Origin: Ziziphus jujuba
Lineage: Eukaryota > Streptophyta > Magnoliopsida > Rosales > Rhamnaceae
Length of the DNA: 64,000 nt
Assembly: GCF_031755915.1 (NCBI RefSeq)
Contig: NC_083380.1
Coordinates: 14,837,001 to 14,901,000 of the forward strand
Reading direction: 5' to 3'
The position numbers were made by a program, and so were the translations under genes. Shown here in pieces: positions 58,951-64,000 of the stretch (the first letter of the stretch is position 1; each line of letters opens with the position of its first letter). The notes below the pieces were generated by a model. The model made no database searches and had not been told where the DNA came from. It saw only the letters and a list, made by a program, of their open reading frames with translations.

Positions 58951-61900
58951 TGTAACACCCCGTCCCAAACCACATCGGAATTCGTGCACGTTGACCGAGG
59001 TTGACCATTGACCGAGTGGGTCAAAAGTTGACTTTTTGTTCCAGTTAAAATTTCTAGTTGACCAGGGTACCGTGACGAAGTGCATGATGCCCCGAGTTCG
59101 TAGACTAGTAGCACGTCGAAAACGGAGCTACGGTTTGAAAGTTATGGGCAAAACAAGTCGTGGTGCAAACTGTCCAAAAGGTACCGGGAGTTGACTTTTT
59201 ATCATTTTATAATTTGCTTTGACTTTTATATGGTTGTAAAGTACTCATCGATACGAGTTCATAGACTAGCAGTACGCTTAAATCGGACATCTGGTTAAAA
59301 AGTTATAGACGTGTGAAGTTTGCCGGATACCGTAATATTTTATTATATCTGGCTTAAGTGTACAGTAACGCCACATGTCAAAACCTTATTGGTCCACGTG
59401 GATGAACAGTGTCACCCATGGTGGCTTTTATTTGGCAAAAACGACGGGGAGGAGAGAGAAAGAGAGAGAAGGAGAGAGATAAACGACCGGCCGCCGGAAT
59501 TATTAAATTTTCCGGCCGATCCTTGCTACACGCGCTGGTCAGATGGGAGCGCCTCCCCATTTCCTGCCAAACCCCAAAATCTTATGACCGCCGGTCGCCG
59601 GACGAGCCCAGATCGAGCCGGCGAAGCTCGACGGTGATTTTTCCCCTCCACCGCCGGCCACCGCCGTTTGACACCTTTCAGGCCACACGCGCCAGCCACC
59701 CCTCACCACCTCCTCATTTCCGGCCAGCCCACCAAATTTCACGGCCACCTGACCTCCGACACGTCGGGATCGGAGCATTTTCCGGTGAGGCGCCGAAAAC
59801 CTTTAAACCCTGATTTCTTCGCCGTCCGGCCTCCATTTGCCTCACCGCCGATCCCGTTGGAACCCTCTCCCCTTGATCTACAAAACCCCCAAAAAATCTC
59901 AGCCATCGGCCACCGCCGGCGACGGTTGCCGGTGACCGTAGTGGCTCGCCAAAAATCACTGTTCCGATGAGTACCCAGTTGCACCGCCGGTTCCTTTCCA
60001 CTGATTCCGACCCCCTGAATCCAAATCGGGGGTACTTTTCCTCCAATTCATGACGAATTGAGAGAATCGAAGAGTTAAGCCCCGAAAGCTTTCCGATGAG
60101 ATTCCGGCCACCACCGGTCCGATCTCCCGGAAGTAAGACCGGATTTGTAATCATCGTCGCTCAAGCTTCGATTCGGTATATTACTCGTCAACTTTGGTTG
60201 TCGTTTGTGTTCGCTCCCCGGGTACCCATTTGGGAGTTATCCGATTAAAATATTAATATATTTGGTTTGGTGTATTGTGGATGTTTTAGGTGCACGTGCG
60301 GGTAGTGGAGTCGATCCTGCGGAGAATTTTGATTGATATACGTGCTTAAGGTGAGTGACCCACCTTCAAATTAATTTCGGGAATTAAATTTGTGAATATT
60401 TTGTGTGAATTGAATATTTGAAGTTTATATTCTATGTGTCAAATATTTAATTGATTTATTGTGGAAATTATTGGTGGATTTATTTTGATTAAAGAAAATA
60501 TGCATTATATAAATTTATGCCATGTGAAAATTATTTTATGGTATTGAGGATTGTGGAATTCAATTATATATGAAATTCTTGTGGTTCTAACATTATTTTA
60601 GGCATGATTTGATTTTCAAATATTTCAAGGAAAATATTTGTTTATGTTGGTGACTTCAATTTTTATAAGTATGCCCATGGAATATTATGTAATTTAATTT
60701 ATTATATTTCAAAAATATTTATGCCATTGGAAAAAAAAATTTGAATATTTAAATTGGTGGATTTGGGAGTTGGTGGATTTGAAAATCATGGAATTTATGA
60801 CGATGATTATAAAGAAATTGTGGAAAATTTACGGGTTTAATTGGATGGAATAAAGCCGGTATGTTTATGGAAAATTTGAGATTTTGAGATGCATTAATTT
60901 ATGATTTTTAGATGCACCATACACGTACTGGTGTTCTGATATATGGATGTGATTAGTGTGCACATGGATGTGATTAGCGCGTAGTTGGGTGTGAGTAGTG
61001 CGCAGGTGATTTATGGGGTTGTCCTGTGTTTGCCATCGGATGAGGGTAAGCCGCCCCTCCATGGCTGGGACACCTATTTGCAGTGGCGCGGTGGGATGCC
61101 ACGCGACCGTATGCCAATTTCTCTCTATAACCTCCTGTCTGGCGGTACCTTGGGACATTGGGTACTGTTAGCACCACTGGTATATAGTGGGTGCATCAAG
61201 TGATTTTCAGAACTGGGATTTTAAAACAAATATTTTGAAATTATATTGGAATTAAGAATATAATTAATACTGTTTTTAGTATTTATTGAATGGGAATTTT
61301 AAATTGGTTTAATTTTCCCTTTACTTAATTATTCAATAAATTAATTTCTTTTAGTTATAAATTTTGGATGCTTGACTTAGTATATTTTATTTGATATTTA
61401 GTTGAATAAATTGATGCATTAGTTTTCGGGGAATACGAATAAAGGGTTTCGTGAAAATGTTTTAAAAGTAGAACTTTTCCAACCGAGAGAATTGTAAGGG
61501 TTTTGAGAGAAAATATTATTTCCAATTAATTATTATTTATCTACTTAATTATCGTGGTATTATAATTGTACAGTAGATAGGGTCACTCACTGAGATGATT
61601 AACATCTCATATTTTTAAATTCCGTTCCTCTAGGTACCAGGTTTGGTCGGTATTCATCCGGAGCGGACTTGATCTTCATCACTGTCTTAGTTCGAGAAGT
61701 ACCTTTGCCTTCATTTATTGCAGTTGTAATACTTCTTTCACTCTTGTTGTATTCTATGTTTAATAGTAATTCATGAAGCTCTGTATACTGTCTCGGACAT
61801 TTATGTATTAATTATGCACTGAGTTACTGTTATTCATTGGGAATACTGTAAATTTGTGGAATCAAATTGTAGTAATGTGGGAGGAATAAGGGGACGATAT

Positions 61901-62049
61901 AGAAGTGTGTTTTCAGTGCAGGAAATTTGTGAAAAGTCCAACCCTTAGGGGAGGTTCTGTCGGATTTTCCATTGGAGGGTCCGGTAGGGTTTCCCTGGGA
62001 TCAGGGCTTGTCTAGGGTTCCGGTGAGGAATTTTGGACGGGTCCTAACA
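58951..62049 (-). mobile_element. Large solo LTR (3.1 kb), probably Ty3/gypsy, nested in the CACTA element
   Basis: On + it begins TGTAACACCCCGTCCC and ends GGACGGGTCCTAACA, so on - it reads TGTTAGGACCC to GGGTGTTACA, with TG...CA ends. Flanks GGGTA (58946-58950) and GGGTG (62050-62054) are a 5-bp target duplication with one mismatch. No PBS follows either end and no gag-pol is present. LTRs of this size with TGTTAGGACCC-type starts are, in my knowledge, usual for plant gypsy elements. It contains a GC-rich block at 59440-60150 in which several overlapping frames happen to be open. Confidence 0.8.
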
Positions 62050-62500
62050 GGGTGTGTATAAGTGAAGAGGGAAATGACACTTACAAAAAATTCTAGGATC
62101 CTACATTACTCAAAAACACACTAATTTGGACTTAAATGAGGTTATGGATGTGAAAACGCTGCGTTTTGGTTTTAATCCACATACTGACAATTTTTTTCTT
62201 GTAACTAATGTTGGTTGGCCAGTCAACTTCAGCATTTTGGGTGACAAAGCCAAAAATTTATCACAATCTTTTTGAAAATAAAGGAGGGAAACTTGGCGCC
62301 ATAATTTTTTAGGCCCACAGTGACAAAATTATGTGACAAGATGAAAATTGTCACTAAAGAGGATGATATTGTGACAGAAATTTTTTTTATCACTGATGCA
62401 GTATGATACTGTGACAATAAACAAATTGTCGCAATTGCTAGGCCTTCAGTGACAATTTTTCTAGTGACATTAAGAAAATTGTAGGCGTTGCTTGTTTTTT
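62050..62500. repeat. Right subterminal repeats of the CACTA element
   Basis: TGTGACAA, CAGTGACAA, TTGTCACTAAAG and similar motifs recur about ten times between 62235 and 62470, mirroring the left end. Confidence 0.82.
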
Positions 62501-62510
62501 TGTAGTGTTC

Positions 62511-63485
62511 ACTATTGAAATTGCTATTAAATAACTATAAAAATTACTATATGATGTATGGATCCACAGATAATGGTTAATAATAGTTGCAAATAAACAT
62601 TTTTTAAAATTAATTTTTTCCTTTAGCAAAATGATTGGGCTCAACATTTCTACGGCCACTCTACCAACGCTAACGGATTTCTCCATTGACAGGGATTGGC
62701 CTTTTTTGTTCTCTTTCTCTCTCTCTCTTTTTTTCTTTTGTTAGTATTCATATTCCGCAATGATATTGTACCATTTTATTTAAAAACATTAACAAAAAGA
62801 TAAAAGGAATGAGGTTAAAAAAATAACAATGGAAAATGAAATGGGATTTTTTTTCTAGTAGGACAGAAAAAGGGTTAAAAAAAAAAAAATCTCAATTCTA
62901 CCGATAGATCTAATTTTGGACTTAATCAAATGCAATTTGTTTTTTTGAATAATCAATTTTTTCATTCCTGTTGTGATAAAAGAATAAAATAAAAAATAAA
63001 AAATGCATGTCATCTACTCCATAATTTTGAAATGCTATCGTACTAATAATAAGAAGAAACTTGTTAAGAAGAAAAAAATAGAGAGAGAAATGAATTTAAT
63101 AATAATACCCGACCCCAAGTAAGGTCTCGGATTTTTTTTTTTAATAACTCGTTTTAGTTGAGTTTTATTTATATATTCTGTTCAACGTTTGTGTTCTCAT
63201 TTCCAATCACAATATATTGTCTCCTTATTTAAAATACAATTATTTCTCTTTTTCTTTTTTTTCGTCTATTTCTTAGTACTGCTTTTTAAATAACATCATA
63301 CCATTAGTGGAACATAAATAGGATAGACATATGGGACAAAAGATTCTGATTCCGAGTGGCATTACTCGAAATGAATGATACCATGCCAATTGGAAGTTTG
63401 GGTTATATGATATATTAATGTTATTATTATTATTTTTTACTTTTGACAAGTAATGAGAATTAGTATTTAATAATATGAGTTTTGC
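62511..63485. other. AT-rich intergenic region
   Basis: Nothing recognisable except CT- and A-rich low-complexity tracts (62706-62740, 62876-62890) and short ATT repeats near 63420-63436. Confidence 0.5.
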
Positions 63486-63854
63486 TATAGAAACCTTCTT
63501 ATTGTAAACTTTAAATGCTTATTGTGAGTTTTACATGAGGTCATATATCCCCCCAAAAAAAAAAAAAAAAAAAAAAACGTGATTTCTTTTTCGATTTTCT
63601 TTATTTTGCTTTAATATTATTATTCATGTTTCATTCAATATGAAAAAACATATTGGTTAACCCATAAAGCCAAATCTTAAATTTTTTAATGTTGAATGTT
63701 TGTTTCATATTGAATAAAAGATCAACAAGATTATTAGCGCAGAGATGGAGAAATACAGATGAAAAACATTAGAAAAATCATATCTTTTTTTTTTTTTTGG
63801 GGGGGGGGGGGGGGTCAAATGACAAGTGAAGCTTACAATAAGAAGCTTTTTATA
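63486..63854. mobile_element. Foldback (MITE-like) element with A/C and T/G homopolymer tracts
   Basis: The left arm starts TATAGAAACCTTCTTATTGT. The reverse complement of the right arm starts TATAAAAAGCTTCTTATTGT. Inward, the left arm has GGTCATATATCCCCCC then A23, and the right arm (reverse complement) has GACCCC... then A12. A second inverted pair (TTTCATTCAATATGAAA, near 63630, and TTTCATATTGAATAAA, near 63705) lies in the middle. It is about 369 bp and non-coding. Confidence 0.6.
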
Positions 63855-64000
63855 CCATTGTATATATTATGTACTTTATATATGAATATAAAATAGAATA
63901 ATAGTATTGCAAAAAAAGAAAACAAAAGAAGAAGAAGACGTGAAAAATACATATATATAGTTGTTTTCTACTAGGTGCGTCAAATACATTATTTTGTTCG

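Larger units (their letters stand above)
56115..62507. mobile_element. CACTA (En/Spm-type) DNA transposon, non-autonomous, with nested insertion
   Basis: The left end is CACTACAAGAAAAAGGGGCA and the right end, reverse complemented, is CACTACAAAAAAACAAGCAA. They match at about 24 of the first 30 positions. Target duplication TTC flanks it at 56112-56114 and 62508-62510, the 3-bp size typical of CACTA. Both ends carry dense TGTCAC/GTGACA subterminal repeats. No transposase is recognisable. Without the 3.1-kb LTR nested inside, the element is about 3.3 kb, and part of that looks like captured host exons. Confidence 0.93.

Noticed and set aside
59409..60154. Several overlapping open frames of 80-146 codons on both strands
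   Set aside because: They lie in the GC-rich core of a solo LTR, where stop codons are rare by composition. Pro/Arg/Ser-rich translations on both strands and lack of splice or family signals argue against genes.

Overview
This window is nuclear DNA from a flowering plant, almost certainly a eudicot. The evidence is AT-rich sequence, genes with several introns and GT-AG junctions, SABATH methyltransferase and tau-class glutathione S-transferase genes, and a dense population of plant transposons (Ty1/copia, TRIM, CACTA, MITE-like foldbacks, solo LTRs). The species cannot be named from the sequence alone.

Layout. 1-6025: two tandem SABATH carboxyl methyltransferase genes. The first (161-1666) carries a frameshifted exon; the second (3371-5624, three exons, 361 residues) looks intact. 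6026-6105: tRNA-Leu(UAG). 6350-10009 (-): a decayed, intron-containing copy of the mitochondrial ATP synthase beta-subunit gene, with a 60-bp piece of its last exon amplified about four times. 12647-14323: an intact four-exon gene for a probable plastid protein of 257 residues. 15354-22511 (-): a tau GST pseudogene whose intron holds a 6.2-kb Ty1/copia element (15766-21922). 25514-26646: a third SABATH copy with most of exon 2 deleted. 28603-34085: a second, different copia element with both LTRs. 34560-35590: a copia gag fragment. 36502-36863: a complete 362-bp TRIM element. 37307-45517: a fourth SABATH copy, split in exon 2 by an older relative of the first copia element. 45518-56114: gene-poor DNA with a roughly 0.55-kb tandem duplication, one copy of which holds a probable 1.15-kb solo LTR. 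56115-62507: a CACTA element carrying exon-like host sequence and a nested 3.1-kb solo LTR. 63486-63854: a foldback element.

Only three loci look functional: the SABATH gene at 3371-5624, the tRNA-Leu and the 257-residue plastid protein gene. The four SABATH copies form one array in the same orientation. They show different stages of decay: small frameshifts, a large exon deletion, and disruption by a transposon. The other protein genes (ATP synthase beta, GST) are pseudogenes. I see no genuinely new biological system. The most unusual structures are the exon-segment amplification in the ATP synthase pseudogene, a run of palindromes in the leader of one copia family, and the nested, gene-carrying CACTA element.
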